Source of the DNA: Alitta virens
Lineage: Eukaryota; Annelida; Polychaeta; Phyllodocida; Nereididae
Direction: 5' to 3'
Assembly: GCA_932294295.1 (NCBI GenBank)
Contig: OW028574.1
Location: 32,682,145 to 32,746,144, forward strand
Length of the DNA stretch: 64,000 nucleotides
In this document: positions 21,501-33,500 of the stretch, piece after piece
How the letters are laid out: every line of letters begins with the position of its first letter
Position numbering within the stretch: the stretch's first letter is position 1
The notes under the pieces: generated by a model
Database searches by the model: none
What the model was told of the DNA's origin: nothing
What the model saw: the letters and a program-made list of their open reading frames with translations, nothing else
Made by a program: the position numbers and the translations under genes

Positions 21501-24500
21501 GTCTGCACTTAAAAAAATACTAGAATTTCTAATAATATTGATGGAAAAACTTGCACTTTTTCATACCTGGTCTGCACTTTGTACTACTTGGTTTGCACTT
21601 TCTCATACCTGGTCTGCATTTTTCTAAATCTGGCCTGCTCTATCTTAATTTTCTGTTATACTTCATTGTGAGCATGGACTTCAGGTGCAAACATTCATTA
21701 TTGTAATTTTACAGTTAGTGTTGGTTTGTGGGTCGCCCCTCGGCAGCGATGACATGATCATCTAGGAGGGGTCACCCTGCTCAATGTTTTGTTAAAAAAT
21801 AAAATCACTTTATTTGTATCTTGTTTTTCTGGGCGAAATAAATAAATCTGAATCTGAATCTAATACTAACATAAAACTTGGTCTGCATTTTCTCAAATCT
21901 GGTATGCACTCTGTCAGACCTGGTCTGCACTTTGTTACCAATATAAAACTTGGTCTGCACTCATTCAAATCTAGTCTGCATTTTCTCAGACTTTGTCTGC
22001 ATTTTCTCAGACTTTGGTTTGCATTTTCTCAGACTTGGTCTGCACTTTCTCAAGAGTGGGTATGCATTTTACTCTCTATAACTAACATTAAATTTGGTCT
22101 GCACTTTCTTTACTTGGTCTGCACTTACCAGATCTGGTTTGCATTTTCTCAGACCTGGTCTGCACTTTCTAATACTAACATAAAACCTGGTCTACAAAAG
22201 ATGGTCTGCATTTTCTGCCACTTGGTCTGCACTATTCTACAACTTGGTCTGCATTATCTATAATATTGGCATTATCTTTAACATTAGTCTGTACTTTATT
22301 ATAAAAAGTCTATAGTGTTGTGATATATATATATATATATATATATACTTGTCAGAGTCAAAATATAGATTACTAAGATGTGAAGAAGATCCAGAAATAA
22401 CTGCATTATATACGAACTTACCCTTGGAGAGAAGCCAATCAGGATTTTCATGTAATTTGTTCTTCTTTAATGCACTCTTTCCTTTATTCTTTAGTGTCTT
22501 CAGTTTTTTTTTTTTTTTTTGGTAATTAAGCTGGTGATTGCTGTTTGGTGGGAATATCGAGCAAACTAAGCTTCAAGTACAATTACACTGCTTAACCTTA
22601 GAAGGGACTTTAGGATTGCTATTAATGACTTTTTTTTATGTCAAGGTGTCTACATATTTTACATATTGCAATTTCGGCTTGTATCAAGTAAAATTATCAG
22701 TGAAATACTTCTTATGGTCTGCATTGTCTGCAGACCATTTTTCAATTTACGGTTGAAATAGGAGTGTTTTGTACTTGTCTGAACAAACAACGGACAATAG
22801 GCGCTTGTTGGTTTCAGCGCTGTTCCGCATGGTCTGCTTGGTCCGCATTATTCATTCACCCTGTCTTTAGAACCGTACGTAATGGTATGTGACACATAGC
22901 TTTGCTGGTGGCAGCTGATCTGACAGAATGGGGCCGGAATATCGACAGGTCAATGCCGGCTTTACCCTTGATCTGTTTAGTCCAACATCTTAAGATGCGG
23001 TCTGGACGGGAAATCTGGTAGTGAGGAGTAAGCGTGTTTCCTCACCCCGGGCACATGCTGTGCAAGCAAGATATTCCTCGAGCGTCGTGAGTATGCACAC
23101 TCGTCAGTTTGGTGCATAGGCCAAAAAGGTCAGTTCAGATTGGTGGTGTCCTGGTCAAGATGTTTTGAGAGGGTATCCAAAGCGAAAAGTGACCCAAGAC
23201 AAGGAGGTAGTCAGATTGCGAGTATCCAGTAAATGAATAGTGCGACTTAGTGCCCCGATAGGAGAAGAAGAAGCATAGTCAGTTTCTGGGACAATTGTAA
23301 AATGGTCAGGCGTTTATTAGCACCCAGAGATTATATGTGCCCAAGAACAATGTTGGGTTCCCATGTCACGTTAGAACGAGGCATAGAAGGTTGTCTATTG
23401 AAGACTGCTCGCATAAACTTTTTGACCAAGGTATGTTGGCCGGCAGGTTGACCTCCGATACTGGCCACTGACGATATTGCAGATCTCGCTGTATTAAGCG
23501 CACTTTAACCCAAGGCAGTTAAGTCCGTGCCAGTGCCATTATATGAGCGAAGCTCAATTCCCGTAGAGAGAGGTCCCAAAAAGAGGCTACACAGTGGTCA
23601 TGCCGAACCGGAAGTGTCCCAAAATTATCAAAATACATGTAATTCTATGGAAGATCAACCTAATATCGTTTTTTGCCAAATGGTCTAAAAAGGGGCCTGT
23701 CATCACTTCATAACAACGTCGTTGATTCAACAGTTGCGATGTCCATAATTTTGTAACGAGTAGACATCCAGCTTCAAACTTAGAAAAAACTAGTTTTTCT
23801 GACTGTAACTAGAATGCACATGGGATGTGCGGAGCTCTGCCATTGCAGCAGTGATACTGCTATCGGTAGAGGGGGCTAAATTGCTGAGTATAGTTGAGAG
23901 CAGAATAGAAGAGGTGGAATAAAGTATAGGCGTAGGGGATGAAGTGGAGATCCAATGCATGGCATTTCCTGCCATTTATTTGGGTTGCATACTGGGCCAA
24001 GAAGCAGTTTGGCGACGAGCAAAAGAGAGGAGCTGCACACAGGTAGTAGAGCGCAAGAACGACGTCTAACATAGAAAACTAAGTTGGAATGAGTAAATAA
24101 CATACAAATGTAGAGTTAGAATGAAATGTGGAGTGGCAAAGGGTCAGAAACGGCATGGGGGAAAACAAGCTGCTCGCAGCGCCTCTCTCCTACCATCATT
24201 TCACCCCGCCTTGCACTCCCCCTTGTGAGCAAGTTGGGGGGAAAATGCAAGCATGCCTACTGTGGGCTTCCCCCACTGGGGAAATCCTTTTATGACGTCA
24301 TAGCACAGTCTCGGGCAATGGCGAGAGCAGGGACAATGTGGAGGGCTGAAAGGGGTGTAGAAAGTGGCTGTGCGTAGGACAATAAAGCTACGGAACAGGG
24401 CCAAAAGCAATAGGCGACTGTACAAGAAGAATATGTATCATGAAACGAAAGGGATGTGGCAAAAAAGAGCGGGTAAGGCTCGTTTTCGTCTGGAAACGGT

Positions 24501-27500
24501 TTTGGTGGGATGGCGACATCACCCAGGAGGCGATATCATCTCACGAGACCGTAGTGATAACAAAAGCTCTTCCCACTCCGTGGGGCAGAGCTAAAAATTC
24601 TAACGGTACATAGAACGTGTGTCTATGTTAAAGGGGAGCCCAGAATATTTGACGAATTACCTTGAATAGATGACGTTTGCGCTAGCCACGACACTACTGT
24701 TTGGCGATAATCATTATTTATTGTCCAATTTTGAAAATTAAAAAAAAATCTACATGGTGAGTACGATGTGTACTAGAGTAAGGACAGCCAGCGTATAGAG
24801 CACTATGATTAGTTTATCTGGTTTTTAGGTCACGATGGTATTTAGACAAGAATGGTCATCGCCAACAAAAAATAATTAATTTTGCGGCCTCTCAGCCAAT
24901 CAGACGTCTCGAATCGTCGAAAAAAAGCATATATATGCAAATCGTCGGACAAGAGTTGCAACGCCAAAAACGCAACCAACCAAAGTTCATAGTGTGAGGT
25001 GTATAGCTGATTTAAAATAACTCACTTAACGGTCTGGCAAAAATCAACCTGTAGGCCTTTCCTGACCATTTTGTCAAATAAAATTAGTCTTGAGGTGGTA
25101 AAGAAGAAGAAGAAAAAACTCATTTAAGTTGTCATGAAGGTCTCTGGTCATATACATATTGTATAGCTTCGCTCACTCCTGGCATTGACAGCTACATATT
25201 ACAGATCTAACAGAAATTGTAGTACCGTGTTTGCACCGGGACAAAATGGATCATTTTGCCATTCGAAACAAAATGGCAGCCATTTTTGGAGATATGTCCC
25301 ATACTTTTTTTGAGTGGTATTTCTCCAGGAGTCGATGAGAAATTCAGCAATGTCTGCTGAAAGCTCCTGGTTAGTGAAGGATTGCCAGAAAGAAGAACTG
25401 CCGCTAGGACCAGCTTGGCTGAGAGCAGGTGGGATAGTGTGGGATCTTGTGGTAGGGTCAGGCAGGCTCGTGTTGGAGACCCTCTCAAAACATCTCGACC
25501 AGAACTCTGGAAAACAAGGTGCATATTGGCCACAGTGGAATTATAAGCAGCATGGTTTCCCTGCCTGTAGTATTTTCTGTAGAGTCTGTCCAACAATGCT
25601 GAAAGGTGGAAAACCATAAGACAAAATGTCCAATTCATTGTAAATGCATCAATGCAATAGGCAGCGGGGTCAGGCTCCCATGAAGCATACTTTGATAATT
25701 GACAGTTAATGCACGTGGCAAATAAATCAATTTCCTGAGTGGGGAAGATGTCACAAAGTTTGTCAAATATGTAGCGGTCTAGCATCCACTTAGTGTCAGT
25801 GTTACGGTGTCTAGACGCTCTGTCAGCATCAACATTGTAACACCCTTGCATGTGATCCGCTGTGAGAATGATATTATGATCCTCTGCCCATGCAAAATTG
25901 GCCTCTGTCATATTAAGCAAATGTTCTTTGGTGCTACTGCAGCGTTCTATGCAAGCCACTGCAGTGGTGTTATCTGTACGAATTCTGATAGGAGTGTCAG
26001 TAAAAGTAGCACATAATGCTTGTAATCCTAATAAAAATGGCTTCCAATTCACGGAAGTTGACCCCCTGTAGTAATTCATCGAGTTCAGCACCCCAGCCTG
26101 TCAAAGAAGCATCAGTAAACAGCTCCCTTGCAAGTGGTAGCTTTTTGATGGATTTAGTCTGATCATCAATGTTGTGTATCCACCTGTCTAGCATGTGATC
26201 TAAGGGTGAGACAAGCACCATAGTCACCTTTGTGTAGGGAGAGTGCCCTGTTCCTTATAATTTCTAAGAACTTGTATTTGAGAGGAGCCAAAGGAACCCC
26301 AGGACCTGCAGCCACTACATGCATGCATTTGAGTAAGTCTAATCCCAATGCTTTAATTTTCTCCTTTTTTCTGTCACAAATGCTGATGATACAATCATCT
26401 ATATAGCAAGATACCACCATTCCTAATTTCCGAATGTGAGAGAACACAAGTTTCAGTTTAGTAAAAATTTGTGGGGCTGAAGTCAAACCCTGAGGTAGGG
26501 ATGTAAACTGGTAATAATGATTTCCGAAACAAACCGAAACCAACGTCCGTCTGGCAACTGAATGGGGACAAAGAAATATGCATGTTTGAAATTCACAATC
26601 ATGAAAAATCAATTTAGGTAAACCAAATTGAGTACATCCATAATAGTATCCATCTTAAAATGAATATGCTCCAAATGTAAATTAAAATGTTTCAAGTTCA
26701 AAATCGCTATAGCAGTCCCATCCCATTTAATTCTAGGGAAGACATTTGAGTAAAAGGACAGTTGGTCAATAGGCTAACAAGGTTCGATAATCCTATGATC
26801 AAGTAAACTAGTTAAAGCTCCATCTAGGGCCTGTTTATCGCTAGTAGTTACAACTTGATTTGGACAGGTGTCAAGTTCAATTGCATAGCCATTCAAAATG
26901 CTCATAATCCATGAGTCAGAGGTGAGGCACTCCCAATTTGACAAGTAGTGTGACATCTTGCCCCCAAGAAAGTTATTCGGGGTATTTGATAAATTTAGTT
27001 TGTCAATAAGTGAGAGGCTCACCTGATCAGTGGCTGCTGATGTGCTCAGTAGTGCTTGGTCCGGCCCTTTTTGTGACCCGACTAAGACTTCCCTTAAAAA
27101 GGGCGCTGTGTTTGGTTGCGGAACCCTGAGTTGTTCCTCGTATTGGTGTTCTTGTGGTGATAGGGAGCAGAGAACTTGCGAGCGTAGGAGGCCTTGTTGT
27201 TTCATCAAGAGTCGTTCAATTGCCTCTTGTGTGAGGTTTTGCCCAGCGTCTTTGTTTTTTTGTAAATCCTCTATTTTTTTGGTCACGTCGAAGGGGAAGA
27301 GTTCTGTCGTCCCTACCTCAAGGTCCCACTTGCATAGCTTGGCTAATGCAGATTCATTGATGTGAGCCTTAGCCACATCTTTCCTGGTCCAATTGACGTA
27401 ATTCAACGTTGCCACCAGGATACTGCTGTCCATCAGTTTTTTGCATTAAGTGACATTCAGAAATTCCGATAGTTTGTCAGACAGTGGTTCCCCTTTTTGT

Positions 27501-30500
27501 TCTTCAGCTAAGAAGCCTCCCACTAGGTCTGGAAGGGCTTGGTCGAAGGTGTCAGAATTGGAGGACGATGCTCTATTGGTAACAATGGCAGTCAGCTGAT
27601 CGAGGTCGTCCGTTTCAACCTCCTCATAGCCATCAGTGCTGGAACACTCACCGTCATCAGACTGATGACTGTACGTGTTGGCTGACATAGGCTGACGGGC
27701 CTCCCAGGCATCCATTCGGTTCGATAACGAACCAAAAACAGACAAGTTGCTCAATTCTAGAGTCGGAGAAACCATGGCCTGATAGTTGTTGTTGGGCATC
27801 CTAAATCGTCCTGTGAGGACCCCACAGAGTTCGACAAACTCGATATAGGCTCCATCTGGCTTTCTGTTCTTCTCACGTTATTCGCTGCAGTGAGAATTAT
27901 CAGATGGTTTGGTAGGTCTTGGTGCGGATGATCCGTCACCTGTTGCTTGTCTGGAGCTCTGAGAAGTATCCACGTAAATGGTACCTTCTGCAGTTGGTGG
28001 TAAAAATTTGACCGTAAAGTTGCGCAATTTCATTATCCTGACATAGTATGGGCAAAAAGAAAACATTTTGACCAGTTTTAAAGTAAGTAGCACCTTGTAA
28101 AAAAGAAATTAGACGTAGGAATCGATTACTTCGTGCTCAGACGACGCGCAGAAGCATTTCCCTCCCCGATTTCAGGGGAGCGGCAAATCGGTTTTGAGAA
28201 AAGCCAGTGCTTCGCACCGGAACGTAGCGCCACCTTTCAGAATTAACTGATCTAGGTCAGGACTGGCTGACATGCCACCTACTTGACCTTATCTCCAGGG
28301 GGCAGGGGCATGCACCAAAGCCCCTTCTCATGTATGGTGCAGGTCATGTTTGTTTGTCATAATTAGTTTCTTTGTGTTGGCTTTTTCAGTTGTTTAAATA
28401 GATTGGTATTCAAAACACACAAAAAAGCAAAGGTATTGGTCAGGAAGATGGAACACCTTGCCATTACGAAGGTCTAGAATATTTCTATTTCCACAATTTA
28501 ATTTATTGACAGAAATGAAACATATTCTTACTTAAATCAGACATGATGTCATTATTGTTTATAGTTAAGCTATTTCCAATATGAAAAAGACAAGAAAATT
28601 GTGCATGGATTTCATATAGCAGGAAAATGCTATGTGTAAAAACTTAACAAAACTCATGCGGTGACTAGTGTGCACTGAACAGAAGGGACAGAGGTTTAAA
28701 CTCTGCTTAGCATTTGTGATATATTCACCATTGCTATTCTTGCAAAATGGAGGAAAATAAAGACACTGGAAAAATATATATAATGTGATAAAAGGACTAA
28801 AGGCAGTTCCATCCATTTCATACAGGTAAAGTAAGGAATACACCGATCTACTTTAACAAATATCTAACCGCAAGCACTCTTAAGGCCATTCATTTTATAA
28901 GCGGCCATTAATTATAATAATTATTTCAAATCATATAAATTAACACAATTCAAACATTTATACTTACTTCTTGATTTTCGTTTCTTTTGTGCATCATATC
29001 TTAATGTGTGCGCGCGACGAACACAGGTTTTGCGATTATGCAAAGAATTTTTGATCATGATGGATTTTTCTGCTTCGATCTTTTCATCAAATGCCAAGTT
29101 CTCAAAGAAATCTGAAGAAAAATAAAAGGCATATATTCAATATCACAACGTCACAAGAAATAAATACACAACACAGCATATGAGCAATTATCTGACATAA
29201 TATGTATAAATAAATACACACACCATCACACACACACACAATGTACAATACATGAAGATTACAATCATGTAAATTCAAATTAATATATCTATATTATACT
29301 AGCTATTTCAAATACGGGCAAATTGTCAGCATGGATTCTACATAAAAGGTCATTCGGATCATAGACAATGCACTTATCACAAAGTGCACATTCAGGTGAA
29401 GTCAGCAGGGATGAATTCCACTTGAATGTTGCATTATTCACACTGTATTCATATTTAAAGGTAGGATGTATTCCTAATTCTCAAAATCAATCAATCAATC
29501 AATCAATCACTGAGTGAATGTATGTACATAGAACTAGTATAAAGTTGCTAATCAAAGCACCCAATATCTCACAGATATTCACCAAAATGAAAAGGATTCT
29601 GAATTAGCATGATATACTGGCAGACAGCAGCAATGCTATCCATCGAAAATTCCATTTAAATGATCTAAACTTTGCATGGTGTTGCTTATTAATTCAGGCC
29701 AGAACGTTAAAGCATGAAATTATCAATTTAAAAGTCAATTCAGAAGTTGTACAATGCCGGTAACTCCAGTACTGACGTTTTAGCGTTTTGACGTCAGCAA
29801 TCATCTCCTCTTGAACTTCTTCTTTCTCTCTCCCATCCCTTCCGTCATGGTTTACTGCTTTTTCTAATCTTCCTAAAGAGTCCTCCGCTTCCTTTAATCT
29901 TCTTTCTGCCTCAAGCCGAGCTTCTATTTCTTCCTGTAAGAAAACAAACACAGTTATTTTATACGATGTCTCTAATGAAAGAAGCACAGGACTTCAGAGC
30001 TAGTCTTACAGGGAGACATGAAGAAGTCTTATTGATCTATCTATCTATCTATCTATCTACTAAACAAAACGCTATATCATATACAATTACATAGGGACTC
30101 ATTAAGATTTAACAGTTTTTTAAAACATTACATGATATGCCAATACCTATTTTAACTATATGCAATAATAACAGACAAATCAGACAATAACTTAAAGCTT
30201 AAAATATCTAAAAATACCGTGCAAAGCACATGAAATCCTCGGCCTGCCACACGCACTTAACCCATTTGGGGATTCGTGTGATGATTACAAATACTTGAGC
30301 TCGCAAGATCAGCAAGGTATAAACTGAACAGGCTGCATGATCCCAGCATCAAGAAACATCTGAAGTCATTGTTTCTACAAGGTTTGGGATAAATTTGACC
30401 AAAATCATCTAAGAAATTAGGTCATGGTAACCCAACTTAGAACTCATCCAAGGTATTTCCCTAATGCATAATTTCACAGTGAAATAAGATCCCAGTTGGT

Positions 30501-33500
30501 TGCATGAGCCTAGCATCAACATAAACAGAAGTTGCCATTTCTGCAAGGAGTGCAGCCCATGTCTAAACAATAGCACCGCAAGCGGTGATGATGCTCATCT
30601 GTTGCATGCATGTTATTTGCTTTACATTGTCCATGGTTGTTCCTCTTGTAGGGTCTGAGGGGTAATTCCAAATTGGCCAGCTCTGCTGATGTTGTTTGAA
30701 TGAGACGTTAAATTGGCGGTCCCTTTTACTCTATGTCTATGCTGAGGCAAGTAAAGGTCCCACCCATGGGGTAAATGTGTAACATGGGTAGACTCCTCTC
30801 TCTCTCACCTCATCAATCAACCCTCGATAGCAGCAAGAACTTGCCTTAGAGGGCTGCACTTTCCATACCAAGTAAACATACAAAGTAAATTCATAACATT
30901 TTACCCCTTCATGGGTACCCAAAGACAACATGATTATAACACCCTGTGTGTATAAACCAATATATTGAAAATCCAATCTTCCAAAGGAAATTATAGCATT
31001 TTCCCCATAAAGGGCTAATTACCCCATGGCATCCGTAAAAGGGATGAAAATTTGACTCCCTTATTAATCACGTATATATTTATACATGTGTCATGACTAT
31101 CCTTACCTCTCCCCAAAATTATGAGTCAAATAAACCTTTAATTGTTAAATTGCTTTAAAAAAATAATTTTTCAATTACAATAATTTTAACCTATGGTTTA
31201 TTTGTTATCTGTTCTTTATATAAACAATGATATAGTAAGTTGAAAAACACTTGCAGCTTATAATAGATGAACCAGAGCAAAAGCACCAGCTTATTCAGTG
31301 AAATCCAATGCTTTTTCTTCTCCCTGCCTTTGATCATGATGAATTGCAGTTAACCCTTGACAGTTTTACTGTCAACCTTAATTGGAATTTCAGATTCACA
31401 CTTAAAGTTGAGCTTTCAGACAACCACCCAATTGGGATTTAAGGCCCCTTCACACATAGCCGGATGAGACACCTGAGCGTACCGGAGGATAACTCCGGCA
31501 TACTCTGGGTATGCCGTGTAGACCTCGTGTTTATTTCCGGCATTGTCCAGGGCGATCCGGGACCACCGTGGCATCAACCAGGCATGAAAATTTCACCGCC
31601 ATTTACGCCGGAGAGTACAAGGACCAACAAGGTTCCACACGAGTGAACACGGGACAAAACAGAGTCAACACGGAGTGAACAAGGAGAGCGGGTTACATGT
31701 CATTTGAATAATCACTGAACCCCGTTATGTACACGGTGTCACACAAGGTCAATAAGGAGAGGCCGAGGTAAACAAGGTGTCAACACGGTGTCAGATAGAC
31801 TGACACGGAGTGAGTATGGATGCCTGAGTATAAATAGAAGCACTGTGTTGGGAGAGGCATCATTCCGTCTCACATCGTTCATCAGCATTGATCATCGTAA
31901 TTATATTATCGTCCACTTCTTCTGGATATTACCTTCTGGATTGCTGAACCCTACCAAAGCCTTGCTACTAATGCCGTTGCTTTGAATAACCACCATGCCA
32001 TTTAGGAGAGGAAAAGGGAGGGGTCCTAAGAAGACTGTTATGCAAGAGGAACCTACACCTACACCTGCTGTTGAAGATGATTCAGCCAGTACTACCTCTA
32101 CGGTTTCAAGACCACAAACTCCGCAAGTCATGCCGGATTTACCTGGGCCACATGTACCTGCTCCTGAAGTATCTGCTGAAGCTGCAGTAACTGCTGCTGC
32201 AGCTCTACCGCCACCTGCACCAAAATCAAAGAGGCAGAAGAAGGAACCCCTGAACCTGACAGAAGAGCAGGAACAAGATTTTGCTGACTGGTACCGTGCA
32301 CAGCAGATGCTGTACAACCGACGTCTTGCAGAGTACAAGCAGATTGACATCAAATCCAGAATAATAGACCAGGAAGGTGAAGGAGCTGTCTTGTACAGCC
32401 CAGCAGCTGAAGACCTGGATCGACTCCATGCGGACATCAGTGGGGAAGCTGACTGATCCAACAAAGAAGCCTTCTGGTGGGGCGGCCAGAATCCTCACTG
32501 ACCGGGACAACTGGATCATGGAGAATTTTGGCTATCTGGAAAAGCACATCAAGAGGGTTGATGCTGAGAAAAGGAAGAAAGGTGATCAGCCTTCCCACAG
32601 CTTATCGGCCAAAAGCGGGTCCACCAGCAACAGAGGTACCAGTGACGATGATGACACTACTGATGCAGAGGTCATTGTGGATACATTGGATGATGGCAGG
32701 GATTCAGATACCAGCAGGACCAAGGATGGGCCTTACAAGGGCAGCAGCAGCAGCAGGAGCAAAAAAGGGGCCCCTCCTCCAAGCAAGAAGACGTCCAGAC
32801 GTCATCACGAGCCTCGTCATCACGAGCCTCGTCATCACGAGCAGGACTCTGATGCATCCACCCTTGCAGGTAGTGGAGGTGGAGGTGGATATACTACACA
32901 AGCTGTCACGCAAGTAAGTATACTGCTTTAGTTGTCATGATAATCAGGATAAAGTAATTGTAATCTTGCAGTTTAAGCTTTTCCATAGTAGAAAGTGGTA
33001 GCTTTGTTTCTTGGCACTTCCAGTGTTCACTGTATGATGTCTTTTTCATTACATTGTCAATAATGCACATGCTGTTGAAGTTGCCATGTGACTTACTCTA
33101 ATGTTGTGTTCTTTCCTATTTTCAGCTGATTGAAAAAAGCCACCGATCTCCAGCGGGATATGCAGACCAAGATGATGCCAAATGACTCAGCCAGCTTGTC
33201 GAAGAGGTTTTTTACCGACATGATATTCCACGAGGTCATGCAGATGGACACGGACACTTGGTCAGATTACCAGGCCCAAGCGTTGCAGCACCTCATGCAG
33301 TTCAAGCAGGCGTATCGTCACAAGCGCCAGTTGCAGGAGCAACAGCAACAGCACTATCATCCTTTCGTGCCTCCTGCCCCTCATCAGCAGCAGTTCGTCC
33401 TCCCTGATCCTGGTACTACAGTCAGTTTGTCCGGCCCTTCTTGCAGATGTTCGCTCCTTCTTCCAGCCCTGCTGCGCAGATGTTCGCTCCTTCTTCCAGC

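Larger units (their letters stand above)
21080..28250 (-). mobile_element. DIRS-like retrotransposon with two nested insertions
   Basis: On the minus strand one element can be followed as leader (28250-27950), gag-like (27939-27433), gag/RT (27433-26166), RNase H (26227-25600) and tyrosine recombinase. The recombinase is in three pieces: 25450-25207, 23520-22860 and 21190-21080. Between the pieces sit a 1.65-kb insertion (about 23531-25190) and a 1.66-kb insertion (about 21195-22850). The single-frame HSVR box and YIDD motif identify the DIRS group. No terminal repeats were proven, although a second copy of the leader is present at 59876-60125. The element lies in a PLEKHD1 intron in the same orientation as the gene. 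Confidence 0.8.

Noticed and set aside
21814..22263. 149-codon frame with repeated GLHFL units
   Set aside because: Translation of the tggtctgca minisatellite; not a repeat protein.
23876..24103. Overlapping minus-strand frames in the insertion
   Set aside because: Three overlapping frames of similar length with no domain, in a non-autonomous element; probably not coding.
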